Below are positions 37,492-45,216 of a stretch of 64,000 nt of DNA, piece after piece. Source of the stretch: Yersinia frederiksenii ATCC 33641. GTDB lineage: Bacteria; Pseudomonadota; Gammaproteobacteria; Enterobacterales; Enterobacteriaceae. The stretch is taken from contig NZ_KN150731.1 in the NCBI RefSeq assembly GCF_000754805.1, positions 4,836,186 through 4,900,185 of the forward strand. The letters run 5' to 3'. The notes under the pieces are model-generated. The model searched no databases. It saw only the letters and a program-made list of their open reading frames with translations, and was not told where the DNA came from. The translations under genes were made by a program, and so were the position numbers. How positions within the stretch are numbered: position 1 is the stretch's first letter; each line of letters begins with the position of its first letter.

Positions 37492-38578
37492 TTTTTATTT
37501 TTAATTCCATTAAGTTTTGGACATAATTTGCAATTTTTTGGGCAAATAAGGGGGGGACCGCATTACCAATTTGCCTTGCTACTTCGGTTTTGGAACCAAT
37601 AAAAATAAAGTCATCCGGGAAACTCATTAAACGAGCGGCTTCACGATGAGTTATTGGACGATGTTTCTCCGGATGAAGATAGCGCCCTTTCTCTGGTTTG
37701 AAAAACTCAGTTCTGATTGTTACTGATGGTCTATCCCACCACAGTCTGCCAAAAAGATCCGTTCCACCAGAAGCTTTTTTAATCCAACAAGCCGGTGTTA
37801 TATCAGGGCGATGCTTTTGCAAATCGAACCTGTTACCACCGGGAGGAACGACACGATATCTTTCTTGGGAAAGCGCTGTTGGGTTTCGCCCAAAATGTAA
37901 GTTAAGCGGTGCAGGAACATCTCTTATCTCTGTTCCTTCCGGCTCTGGTAAATCAGAAATAGCATCTTTGACTGTAACCCATGCTGGCAAGGCACTATTT
38001 TTATCGGGCGAACAATGAGTTGGCGTTGGAGGGAAAGCAGGGAGCTGGTTGATATCAAATAACTCTGCTTTGACTCCTATGGCGATGATCCGCTTGCGAG
38101 TCTGCGGAACACCGTAGTCAGCGGTATTGAGTAGGGATGGATTGAGCAAGATAAACCCAAGTTCATGCGCTCTGGCGGTAATATCGGCGAACTCTTCGCT
38201 GTTTAATAACCCTTGCACATTTTCCATGACAAAAATGGAAGCGGAGGATTGTTCGATGATATCCATATAGGGTTCCCATAAAGCACGGCGATGATCTCCT
38301 GCTCGTTTTTTATTGAGCAGGCTAAAGCCTTGGCATGGTGGTCCACCAATAACTATATCTGCTTGCGGGATTTCATTTTCTGCAATCCATTCATCAATGT
38401 TAGCTGTAACGCCGTGGTTGCCGAAATTAGCGTTATAGGTTCTGATTGCGGCTGTATCATTGTCGATAGCCAAAATGCTTTCAAAGTAATTAGCTTGTTT
38501 TCCTTTCAGAAAACCAGCAGATAGTCCCCCAGCACCACAAAATAGGTCTATCACTTTGAATTTTTGGATTTTCTTCAT
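37448..38578 (-). CDS. C5-cytosine DNA methyltransferase (Dcm-like), R-M partner
   Basis: The 376-residue protein has the ordered C5-methyltransferase motifs: I (DLFCGAGGLSAGF), IV with the catalytic cysteine (GGPPCQGFSLLNKKRAGD), VI (FVMENVQGLL), VIII (QTRKRIIAIG) and X (EVARQIGNAVPPLFA). It methylates cytosine in a target sequence and protects it from the overlapping HNH nuclease. ATG 38578 gives the start MKKIQKFKVIDLFCG; ATG 38590 is an alternative. It is placed in the Q-cos cargo region of the prophage. Confidence 0.93.
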   Translation of the reverse strand: MKKIQKFKVIDLFCGAGGLSAGFLKGKQANYFESILAIDNDTAAIRTYNANFGNHGVTANIDEWIAENEIPQADIVIGGPPCQGFSLLNKKRAGDHRRALWEPYMDIIEQSSASIFVMENVQGLLNSEEFADITARAHELGFILLNPSLLNTADYGVPQTRKRIIAIGVKAELFDINQLPAFPPTPTHCSPDKNSALPAWVTVKDAISDLPEPEGTEIRDVPAPLNLHFGRNPTALSQERYRVVPPGGNRFDLQKHRPDITPACWIKKASGGTDLFGRLWWDRPSVTIRTEFFKPEKGRYLHPEKHRPITHREAARLMSFPDDFIFIGSKTEVARQIGNAVPPLFAQKIANYVQNLMELKIKNGEKISEKYAGKAA

Positions 38579-38800
38579 TATGGATACCATTGCCTACTAC
38601 AAGATGGTGGAGATTTTATAGGATTATAGGACAGACTAATACTGTATGGATTTACATGCAAGTCTGTTTCCGCGCTCCAGCAGATTAACCAATCAAGAAT
38701 ACTTCAGTGTGACCATATCCTCGCCCTGGCTCAGTAGGTCACTAATCGAATGACCAGTACCTGCAGTAAGGATAAGAGCATGATGGCGCTTAGACGTTAG

Positions 38801-39031
38801 CTAAACGACGATTTTACCACTATAGGATTTATACGGCTCAATACCGTCCTTTTTGCACTCATCTAAAAAGATCGATAGAGAGCGTACACCCTCTTTTTTC
38901 AGTTCTTCCACGCTGCTGCCATAGAAGTCAGCGCCACCATTAAGGCCGATAAACTCGCCTCGGAACATTTCCATATCAGGGTCAAAAGTGATGACCGCAG
39001 TGTGTCCATCGATTTTCATTAAATTATTCAT
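38801..39031 (-). CDS. HicB-family antitoxin-like protein without a HicA partner
   Basis: The 76-residue protein reads MNNLMKIDGHTAVITFDPDM, then GEFIGLNGGADFYGSSVEEL, a HicB-type fold in which a partial RNase-H-like domain recognises a toxin. No HicA-like (small, basic, double-stranded-RNA-binding) frame is visible on either side. P2-type phages often carry such orphan HicB-like genes near cos. GGA lies about 9 nt before ATG 39031; ATG 39019 is a possible later start. It lies downstream of the SOS-type promoter at 39.45 kb and may share that transcript with the 61-residue gene. Confidence 0.75.
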   Translation of the reverse strand: MNNLMKIDGHTAVITFDPDMEMFRGEFIGLNGGADFYGSSVEELKKEGVRSLSIFLDECKKDGIEPYKSYSGKIVV

Positions 39032-39078
39032 GGTGTTATTTCCAATACAAATGCATAGTTCAGAACCCATCGTGCGCA

Positions 39079-39097
39079 ATCGTATCCCCGCCACGCC
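39079..39097 (-). other. Probable cosN packaging site
   Basis: The minus strand reads GGCGTGGCGGGGATACGAT. It resembles the 19-base cohesive ends of P2 (GGCGAGGCGGGGAAAGCAC) and, as I recall it, 186 (GGCGTGGCGGGG start). The orientation is right: the phage left end would run from here through the cargo cluster to Q. The first 12 bases match the recalled 186 end; the rest match partly. Confidence 0.6.
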
Positions 39098-39226
39098 TGC
39101 CCGCTTTATAGGGGGCTTTTCATGCAGTTGCGTGATCGTGGTAGATCCGCGCCAGTACTGGCTTGGTGCGCTCAAATTTGGCAGCGGATCGTCATGCAAT
39201 TTGATGCAGCTAGGCATGCGCGGTCT

Positions 39227-39412
39227 TTAATCAGAAGCTACCTTATAGAACACTTCCTCATGCCCATTATTCGGCAAGCATTCGTCCGCTAAATCAGAGA
39301 TTAAGTAGAGTGCCATTTCCATTTCTTCATGTTTGCAGCATGCGGTCAGGGAAATCTCAGCGATGAATTGTATACGTGACAGGGCAAGATAGATTTGTTC
39401 AATGTGTTCCAT
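39227..39412 (-). CDS. Small SOS-controlled phage protein (61 residues), unrecognised
   Basis: The sequence begins MEHIEQIYLALSRIQFIAEI; the whole is acidic with a CC pair near residue 25. An AGGAGAG ribosome site lies 6 nt before the ATG. Just upstream is a promoter (TTGACT, 18 bp, AATAAT) overlapped by a LexA box. In phage 186 the LexA-controlled promoter at this end of the genome drives the anti-repressor tum, so this gene, or the HicB-like gene after it, may have a role in induction. It has no clear similarity to Tum and is much shorter. Confidence 0.7.
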   Translation of the reverse strand: MEHIEQIYLALSRIQFIAEISLTACCKHEEMEMALYLISDLADECLPNNGHEEVFYKVASD

Positions 39413-39431
39413 ATTTATCTCTCCTTACTAT

Positions 39432-39447
39432 CTGTATAGATATACAG
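39432..39447 (-). promoter_or_regulatory. LexA (SOS) box over a leftward promoter
   Basis: CTGTATAGATATACAG is a perfect CTGT-N8-ACAG LexA box with an AT-rich centre. It lies directly downstream of a promoter on the minus strand: -35 TTGACT at 39478-39473 and -10 AATAAT at 39454-39449 (18-bp spacer). LexA bound here would block the transcript for the 61-residue gene and probably the HicB-like gene. Confidence 0.88.
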
Positions 39448-39524
39448 TATTATTGTTTCGGGCGATTTCGTTAGTCAAGTACATCTATGTTTTTATGAGA
39501 CTTTGTTCGGATATGGCGATTTAG

Positions 39525-41795
39525 CTATAAATCTTTAGTCATATCTCCCCATGTATCTAACAGTGGATAGTGGAACACCAGATCGCCAAAGTGGATTTTG
39601 GCTCCACGCGTCAGCGCCTCCAGCTCCCACTGTGTGGGCTGGATACCTTTAGCGGTCAGTTCGGCTCGAATTTTGGGCAAACGTGCCCGTTCTTCTTGTG
39701 TCAGGCGGGCAGAAGGCGCGGCCTTGCGGCCGTGATACGGATCATAGGGGCGCTGTTTATGGTTGATAGTGGGATTTTGCCCGCGCAAAATTGACTTAAT
39801 CAGCAGCACATTGCCTTCATCATCCCAATCTATCGGGGTATTTACCGGTGAATAGATGCTTTCAGGTGGTAATTTTTTCGGTTCAATGGTGGTTACTTCA
39901 GCAGCCAACCCACAGTTATTGACAGAACTCCGAGGCGCGCCAGAGGCGCTTTTTAAAGTCAAAAGCTCAACGTCAACGGTCTTGGCGACAATACGCCATT
40001 GGGTTGAACGGGTTTCATAAATCTTAGATTCGCCGAGATGAGGGGCATAAATGCCGATGACCTTTTGTACTTCTTCGTCATAGGCGTTGAGTTCTTCGGC
40101 TACCTTACGGGCTACCCGAATGGTTTGCTGATCGCGCGGTACGTTGGCCCCACCTTGTTGAGTGATATAGGCGGCAAAATCAGCGGCATCAGCGGCAGCA
40201 CGTACCGCCTCAACCTGATCATCGAAACTTTCGGCAAGGCTTAGACCACGAATGCGGCGGCATTCACGGTAAGCACCCATTGTCGGAACACCAATAGGAT
40301 GAAATTGAGGGATGCGCCACGTTGCCGCCCAAGCGGTGACGGCAGCAGCAGTTTCAGTTAGCGGCTGGCCAGTTTCATGATCCAATTCGCCATCCAGTGC
40401 ATAACCGTCGATATTCTTGGCAATGTATTTCGCGATATAGCCAGCCGCACCGCCTTTTTTCAGATGCTTGCATTCAAAGCGATTTTTTTCTGCGCCACGT
40501 TCGTCACCATCTTCCATTAGAGAATAACGACGCATGATATCGATCACCTGTCGGCGATGCTGACGCTCACAAAACAGCATCATATGCCAGTGAGGGGTGC
40601 CATCATGGTGAGGCTCGACCACGCGCATGCCGTAAACTTTCAGGTCGTTATCTTTGAACGCTGTGCGCATCTTACTCCAGATTTTGCACAGGTAACGCTG
40701 ACCATCTTTGGGCGTAAACGCCTCTTTATCCCATTTGTGATTAAACAGGACTTTCTCTTTTTCACTATTCTCTACCACGCGAGTTGGGTGGTATTTGGAA
40801 GGGGTTGTGATGGTGATGAACATGCCGACGTGTTGTATATTAGCGGCATATTTCTCAATACCCGCGATGGTATTCATCAATTCCATGCGGCGAATTTCTG
40901 GATTAGAGATACTGGCCAACACTTTATCGATCAGATCAATACGCTCACCGGTATTAACATTTTCCAGTTCGCAGCCCTTCAGAAATTCCATATTAGACAA
41001 ACGGCGTGATTGAATATCTTTAATCGCCTGCTTGCTGGCATAACCTGATTTGTGGCGATTCACTTCGCCCACTGCAATTAAGAGTGCTTCCCGCCAACGA
41101 GTGCGCAGGGCTTTAAGCTGACGTGTCCACCATTCATCATTGACCAATCGGGCAATAGCGGAGAAAGCGTGGCGCATGGTTAACTTACCTTTACGATATT
41201 TACGCCAATGTAGCGGGGTAACATTTAATGACCGCGCCATGCCAGCAATATGGCCATAGAGTTTGGTTTGTGCGCTATCGTTGAATAGTGCTGTTTTATC
41301 GCCATTATGTTCAGCAATATAGGTATCGCTAAGTTCTTCATAGGCAGAAAATAACTGTGCAGAAATACGGCCTGCAAATCTAACCAGTTCTTTATCATTC
41401 ATGCTTGGCAGACTTAAATAAGTCTCTTCCTCGCTTAAAAAGCCAGGGGCGATATCGTGTTTTAAACCATGCTTTTGGTTTACGGTTTGAATGCGTGGCC
41501 AAATAAGCTGTATAAAGTTGAGAGCCAGATACTTATTAGCAGCTAATTGGCCTTGGTGCTTTTGTAGATTGGCATGGCGGCTGATAAACAGCGAGCGCAG
41601 GAAATACGGCAGACTGTTGATTTTATTTAAAACAGCTTGCCCCTGAAGGTATTCTTCACGGGTAAGTTGTCTTTCACGACCTATGGCTTTGCGTGGCGCA
41701 TTCCACGGATAAGCGCCGACGAAAGTCTCGCGGCAACTTACCGTAAATGGCGGTGGTGGCGAGGGGGCAAAGCGCCCCCGATTAATTGAAGTCAT
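39525..41795 (-). CDS. A: Replication initiation endonuclease gpA
   Basis: The 756-residue rolling-circle initiator is of the P2 A family. It has the HxH-type metal motif in TPHWHMMLFCERQHR and the paired active-site tyrosines in GYIAKYIAKNIDGY, spaced Y-x3-Y as in P2. gpA nicks the phage origin, normally located inside its own gene, and stays covalently attached to the 5' end. The start overlaps the zinc-finger gene upstream by 4 nt. Confidence 0.95.
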   Translation of the reverse strand: MTSINRGRFAPSPPPPFTVSCRETFVGAYPWNAPRKAIGRERQLTREEYLQGQAVLNKINSLPYFLRSLFISRHANLQKHQGQLAANKYLALNFIQLIWPRIQTVNQKHGLKHDIAPGFLSEEETYLSLPSMNDKELVRFAGRISAQLFSAYEELSDTYIAEHNGDKTALFNDSAQTKLYGHIAGMARSLNVTPLHWRKYRKGKLTMRHAFSAIARLVNDEWWTRQLKALRTRWREALLIAVGEVNRHKSGYASKQAIKDIQSRRLSNMEFLKGCELENVNTGERIDLIDKVLASISNPEIRRMELMNTIAGIEKYAANIQHVGMFITITTPSKYHPTRVVENSEKEKVLFNHKWDKEAFTPKDGQRYLCKIWSKMRTAFKDNDLKVYGMRVVEPHHDGTPHWHMMLFCERQHRRQVIDIMRRYSLMEDGDERGAEKNRFECKHLKKGGAAGYIAKYIAKNIDGYALDGELDHETGQPLTETAAAVTAWAATWRIPQFHPIGVPTMGAYRECRRIRGLSLAESFDDQVEAVRAAADAADFAAYITQQGGANVPRDQQTIRVARKVAEELNAYDEEVQKVIGIYAPHLGESKIYETRSTQWRIVAKTVDVELLTLKSASGAPRSSVNNCGLAAEVTTIEPKKLPPESIYSPVNTPIDWDDEGNVLLIKSILRGQNPTINHKQRPYDPYHGRKAAPSARLTQEERARLPKIRAELTAKGIQPTQWELEALTRGAKIHFGDLVFHYPLLDTWGDMTKDL

Positions 41796-42010
41796 GCGCG
41801 GATGTGTTTGCGTTTTATTTCTCTAATCTGCTGGCAGTGGACACAGCACTGCACACCCGGCAATGCGGCGCGACGTGCTTCAGGAATTGGAGAATCACAG
41901 TCGGCGCATATAAAAGCGGATGGCATTAGGTTGTTGGTTCTGGTTGCCGCTATCTGGTGTTCCAACTGGAGCAGTTGCAGCTCTTGAGAGTGATCGAACA
42001 TATCGGGCAT
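41792..42010 (-). CDS. TraR/DksA-type zinc-finger protein
   Basis: The 72-residue protein has a four-cysteine finger in CADCDSPIPEARRAALPG and CCVHC, the TraR/DksA C-terminal type. Short phage and plasmid members bind RNA polymerase in the secondary channel and alter promoter choice. It is translationally coupled to A (4-nt overlap). Confidence 0.9.
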   Translation of the reverse strand: MPDMFDHSQELQLLQLEHQIAATRTNNLMPSAFICADCDSPIPEARRAALPGVQCCVHCQQIREIKRKHIRA

Positions 42011-42021
42011 TTCAGATCTCC

Positions 42022-42273
42022 TTAAAAATCACTCTGGTGGCATTCAAAACCACGTTGTTGAAATTGTTCGGATTCCTGACGCAGCAACTCGACAATTTCA
42101 TTGCTGGAAAGTTGTTGATTGGCGGCATGGGTAGCGAGACGGTCTAAATATGAAGAGAAACTGATAGCTGCATCGGCTTTAGCCTCCTTACGTGCTTGAT
42201 TCAGTTGGTGTTGGCGCGCCTGTTCAAGGGCGCGGGTATGCATATCTTGTCCTATGGTTTTATACATGTGCAT
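42022..42273 (-). CDS. DUF2732-like phage early protein
   Basis: This is an 83-residue helical protein, with ALEQARQHQLNQARKEAKAD and YLDRLATHAANQQLSSNEIV. It is similar in character and position to DUF2732 proteins of P2/186-type phages; the function is unknown. ATG 42273 is chosen because AAGG lies 8 nt upstream; the frame continues to an ATG at 42315 with no ribosome site. Confidence 0.72.
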   Translation of the reverse strand: MHMYKTIGQDMHTRALEQARQHQLNQARKEAKADAAISFSSYLDRLATHAANQQLSSNEIVELLRQESEQFQQRGFECHQSDF

Positions 42274-42340
42274 GGTTATGGCCTTATTCAGGGCGTAGGC
42301 AACCCGGCGGGTCATACGCCAATTAATTTAAATACGATAA

Positions 42341-42850
42341 TTAGTTGAAATAAGCGTCAGGTTTAACCGCAGTTAAAATATCCGGCGCATCCTCGAATAA
42401 ATTAAGTAATTCACGTAATGCTGCTATTAAAGTTTCCCGCCACGGGCAAGCGTCTTCTTCTAGATAACTGGCCGGTTGATTAAACTCTTTGTGACTTAAT
42501 CCAGCATGAAGAAATAGGGTTTTACGCACGCTGATAGGTAGTCGTTGAATAAAGGCGACGTTGCTAATGGCGTGTTTGCGATATTTAGCAAAATGATGTC
42601 GTAATTCATCCAACGCACTGACGATGCGTTGCCGCTCGTTATCATCCATTTCCGCCAGTTGGAGTAGGGCGTAGCGTTTTTTCAGTTCAGCATGAAAACA
42701 GACGGTTGCTCGGTAACGTTCAGGCATCGAATCGTAAAAGTTGCAGGTATCCCGCCAGCGAGTGCCAGCAAAGTGTTTGCCAATAATGGCGCGCAAAGGA
42801 AGTGGTATTGCGCGAAGGTGTTCTGTTCCGAAAGCGCAGCGAATGCTCAT
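42341..42850 (-). CDS. DUF5347-like phage early protein
   Basis: The 169-residue helical protein contains GKHFAGTRWRDTCNFYDSMP and SVRKTLFLHAGLSHKEFNQP. By position in the fil-A early operon it corresponds to the DUF5347-type gene found in 186-like phages. It occupies roughly the place of P2 gene B (helicase loading), but I do not see sequence proof of that role. The start overlaps Fil by 4 nt. Confidence 0.72.
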   Translation of the reverse strand: MSIRCAFGTEHLRAIPLPLRAIIGKHFAGTRWRDTCNFYDSMPERYRATVCFHAELKKRYALLQLAEMDDNERQRIVSALDELRHHFAKYRKHAISNVAFIQRLPISVRKTLFLHAGLSHKEFNQPASYLEEDACPWRETLIAALRELLNLFEDAPDILTAVKPDAYFN

Positions 42851-43023
42851 TTACCAATCCTCCGATGAGAATCAGTAAAAGTGCCTAGTGGTGGTGCCCA
42901 ACGGCGACCATCAGGGCGAATAATAATGCCTGGCTTACCTTTACCGTGTTTAATCTCAACGCGGCCAGCATTGTGGCCTTGTTGACGCCAGAGTAATGGG
43001 GCAATTGAGATTGGGTTTTGCAT
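42847..43023 (-). CDS. fil: Filamentation-type protein (186 Fil family)
   Basis: The 58-residue protein starts MQNPISIAPLLWRQQG and ends PPLGTFTDSHRRIGK, the pattern of the Fil/DUF2724 family. 186 Fil blocks host cell division when expressed. ATG 43023 has GGAG 7 nt upstream; the longer frame to 43158 lacks a ribosome site. It is coupled to the next gene by an ATGA overlap. Confidence 0.82.
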   Translation of the reverse strand: MQNPISIAPLLWRQQGHNAGRVEIKHGKGKPGIIIRPDGRRWAPPLGTFTDSHRRIGK

Positions 43024-43134
43024 TTTTCGACTCCTAACATATTGATACCGGGATATTTCCCCACGCCCGGTTCGTGGCTTTAGTGGTATATTTGTCGTGC
43101 CAACAATCAACCAACCACTTAAAGGGGAACTTCC

Positions 43135-43215
43135 ATGGCAGATACTGAAGACTTCCATGTGCTACACCGTCCGGCTCCAAAACCACAACCGGAGCCAAAC
43201 GAAGACAAAAAATAA
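43135..43215 (+). CDS. 26-residue ORF ahead of the two-helix membrane protein
   Basis: This short frame starts MADTEDFHVLHRPAPK, ends PEPNEDKK, and is proline-rich and hydrophilic. AAAGGGGAA lies about 8 nt before the ATG, a strong ribosome site. It ends 9 nt before the following membrane-protein gene, with which it would form a two-gene unit on the strand opposite the phage early operon. It may be a translated leader or a small partner protein; nothing similar is recognised. Confidence 0.55.
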   Translation: MADTEDFHVLHRPAPKPQPEPNEDKK

Positions 43216-43224
43216 GGAACCGTT

Positions 43225-43683
43225 ATGGATAAACAAAGCTCCGCCATTTTTCAGTTACGTTATTCCTACTATCTTGAAACTATGACGGCGGTTTTTCACA
43301 ACCGGGCCGACAAGCTAATGACAGCAATTCAATTGATCAGTGGTACGGCTGTTTTCGCTAGCACTGGCATTGAATGGCTATTTGCGTTACCGGTTGTCAT
43401 TATCGCTACTGTTCAATTGGTATGGCAGCCGTCTATCATTGCAGAAAGAGCTTCTGTTCAGCGTCGGCAGTATGCCGATTTGCTGTTTAGCAGTGATGAG
43501 ATGACAGACGATGTGATTCGAACGCACCTGAAAACTCTCCATCACTCCGATTCAACACCTTTCGGTGCTTTGTTAAATCCAGCTTATAAACGAGCGGCAA
43601 TTGCATCGGGTCTGCCGGATGACCACAAACTGACATTCTTTGAAAAAGTAATGGCGTGGTTTGCTGGAGATCTCCCTCGTTAA
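43225..43683 (+). CDS. Two-helix membrane protein, SLATT-like layout, inserted between cII and fil
   Basis: The 152-residue protein has a basic N-terminal helix (FQLRYSYYLETMTAVFHNRA), two adjacent membrane helices (about 33-48 and 51-67) and a cytoplasmic tail of about 85 residues. This order, with a paired-helix core, is that of SLATT domains, which are predicted pore-forming effectors in bacterial conflict systems; the match is by layout only. AAGGAA precedes the ATG. It is transcribed against the early operon and abuts the cII stop, so it is a cargo gene likely expressed in the lysogen. Confidence 0.72.
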   Translation: MDKQSSAIFQLRYSYYLETMTAVFHNRADKLMTAIQLISGTAVFASTGIEWLFALPVVIIATVQLVWQPSIIAERASVQRRQYADLLFSSDEMTDDVIRTHLKTLHHSDSTPFGALLNPAYKRAAIASGLPDDHKLTFFEKVMAWFAGDLPR

Positions 43684-44205
43684 TTAATATGTCAATCCCG
43701 GTAGGCCAGAATTACAGGCAATATCGAAAGTGGTACTGAGTACCGGGATTGAGTGAAATTTCTCTTCAATGGCATATGCAAATAGCATCAGGTCACGGAC
43801 CGCTTTATTAGCGCGGCTGACAATAGCGTCTTTGCGTTTTTTGGTGAGCCGACTGCCGGATATTAATTGCAGGGATTCGCTAGCCAATTCTCCTGCGACT
43901 GAACTGATTTTGAGAGCTTGAGCTGGAATATCAGTGGCTTCCTGCGGATTTTCCAACGGCAATGAAGGCAAGCGGCCTAGTTCAGCCAGCGCACCATCCA
44001 ATAGGGTGTAATTCTGCGTGGCGTGGGTGATACGCAGCAATTCCACTGTTGTCAGTTCGTGCGGCTGTGCCGGATTCAACTTATTGCGCAGTGTCTGGGG
44101 ATTCATGCCAATGGTTTCGGCGACTCGCTTTATCTCGACAGTATCGGCAAAGCGTCGCAAGGCTGAATCCCAATGAGGGTGTTTGTCAGTTCCATTTGCA
44201 AACAT
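43684..44205 (-). CDS. cII: Regulatory protein CII (186 type)
   Basis: The 173-residue protein has an N-terminal HTH region (EIKRVAETIGMNPQTLRNKL, then HELTTVELLRITHATQNYTL), matching the phage CII family of 186 and related phages. 186 CII activates the establishment promoter for cI and favours lysogeny. It is the second gene of the lytic operon after the Apl/Cox-like gene. Confidence 0.87.
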   Translation of the reverse strand: MFANGTDKHPHWDSALRRFADTVEIKRVAETIGMNPQTLRNKLNPAQPHELTTVELLRITHATQNYTLLDGALAELGRLPSLPLENPQEATDIPAQALKISSVAGELASESLQLISGSRLTKKRKDAIVSRANKAVRDLMLFAYAIEEKFHSIPVLSTTFDIACNSGLPGLTY

Positions 44206-44232
44206 GGCGCTAACCTCAATAATTCAGGAGAA

Positions 44233-44505
44233 TTACCGTAATGGTTTATCGTTCAAACGAACATCAAAATTAGACTCGGCAAGAGCGCGTAACGTCAGCT
44301 CGACCATATTGATTTCGATTTTAGATTTGGTTTTGGGCCTACCGGTTTTTTCGCTGATGGTATCGGCTTTACGTTTGATAGTGATTCTGCCATCTCTGAC
44401 CATATCAACCACAGTCGTTTTCGCGTGGCCAGTCTGGCGGCAGAACTCTTCAATAGGGAGGTAGGGGTTAGGAATTACAAGATTGATTGAGATCACTGGT
44501 TTCAT
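44233..44505 (-). CDS. Apl/Cox-like excisionase-repressor
   Basis: The 90-residue protein has a helix-turn-helix, seen in LPIEEFCRQTGHAKTTVVDM followed by VRDGRITIKRK, and a basic C-terminal half. It occupies the place of apl in 186 and cox in P2: first gene of the lytic transcript, divergent from cI. Such proteins direct excision with integrase and repress the lysogenic promoter. Confidence 0.82.
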   Translation of the reverse strand: MKPVISINLVIPNPYLPIEEFCRQTGHAKTTVVDMVRDGRITIKRKADTISEKTGRPKTKSKIEINMVELTLRALAESNFDVRLNDKPLR

Positions 44506-44618
44506 AAGGCATTATCCCCAATGGCTTCGATAAACGATAATCGACAAAAAGTACTTATTTGAACACTTTTGAGAATGATGATGTTTATATAAAACATTGT
44601 CAACAGGTGAACGTTTAA
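44506..44618. promoter_or_regulatory. Lysogeny switch region between apl-like gene and cI
   Basis: This 113-bp AT-rich gap must hold the divergent lytic and lysogenic promoters and the CI/Apl operators. The related words TTTGAACACTTTTG (about 44559) and GGTGAACGTTTAA (about 44607) may be operator half-sites; I cannot define them further. Confidence 0.5.
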
Positions 44619-45209
44619 ATGAATAAAAAAAATGCTGACAGATATGATCCGAATTCAGGTGGTCAAGAAGCCATGAAGCGAATCATGGAAGCCTATGGAT
44701 TTAAAACGAGAACCGAACTATCTGATTATACAGGAATTAGTAACAGCACTCTCAATACATGGTGGCGTCGCGATTTTTACCCCGCACAAGTTATGGTGTG
44801 GTGCTCACTTGAAACAGGTGCATCATTACAATGGCTGGCTACGGGGGAAGGCCAGATGTTCGAAGATACGGACAGTCAAATTCAGAAAATTAATTTATTT
44901 AATTTAGACAAAGGGATACTTAGTGATACTGGCGCTGTTTTATTCGATAAGTCATTGCTTCAGTCTCAAAATGATCTCATTGCTGTCAATAGCGGAGATA
45001 GTACCTATATCGTAAATAAGTCATTTCAAACTGTGCTCGATGGTAAGTGGCTGGTTGAAATTGAAGGAATGAAGAGTATTCGCGATTTGGAGTTAGTACC
45101 GGTTGGTCGCGTCCGAATTAGTGGCGGAGAAATCAAACCCCCATTTGAGTGTGCTCTGGCAGATATAAAAATCATTGGCATAGTGGAACGCGTTATTAGT
45201 AAAGCGTGA
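44619..45209 (+). CDS. cI: Prophage repressor CI (186 type)
   Basis: The 196-residue protein has the N-terminal Bacteriophage-CI-repressor HTH (RTELSDYTGISNSTLNTWWR, ASLQWLATGEG) and a C-terminal oligomerisation domain, as in 186 CI (192 residues). There is no LexA-type autocleavage site that I can identify, which fits induction through an SOS-made anti-repressor rather than RecA cleavage. AGGTGA precedes the ATG. Int follows 7 nt downstream in one transcript, as in 186. Confidence 0.88.
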   Translation: MNKKNADRYDPNSGGQEAMKRIMEAYGFKTRTELSDYTGISNSTLNTWWRRDFYPAQVMVWCSLETGASLQWLATGEGQMFEDTDSQIQKINLFNLDKGILSDTGAVLFDKSLLQSQNDLIAVNSGDSTYIVNKSFQTVLDGKWLVEIEGMKSIRDLELVPVGRVRISGGEIKPPFECALADIKIIGIVERVISKA

Positions 45210-45216
45210 TCGATTT

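Noticed and set aside
38801..39217. Longer 138-codon version of the HicB-like gene
   Set aside because: The first 62 codons cover the cos-like site and have no ribosome site; similarity begins only at the ATG at 39031.
39100..39226. Search for a HicA toxin beside the HicB-like gene
   Set aside because: No short basic HicA-like frame is present on either strand between 38.6 and 39.5 kb.
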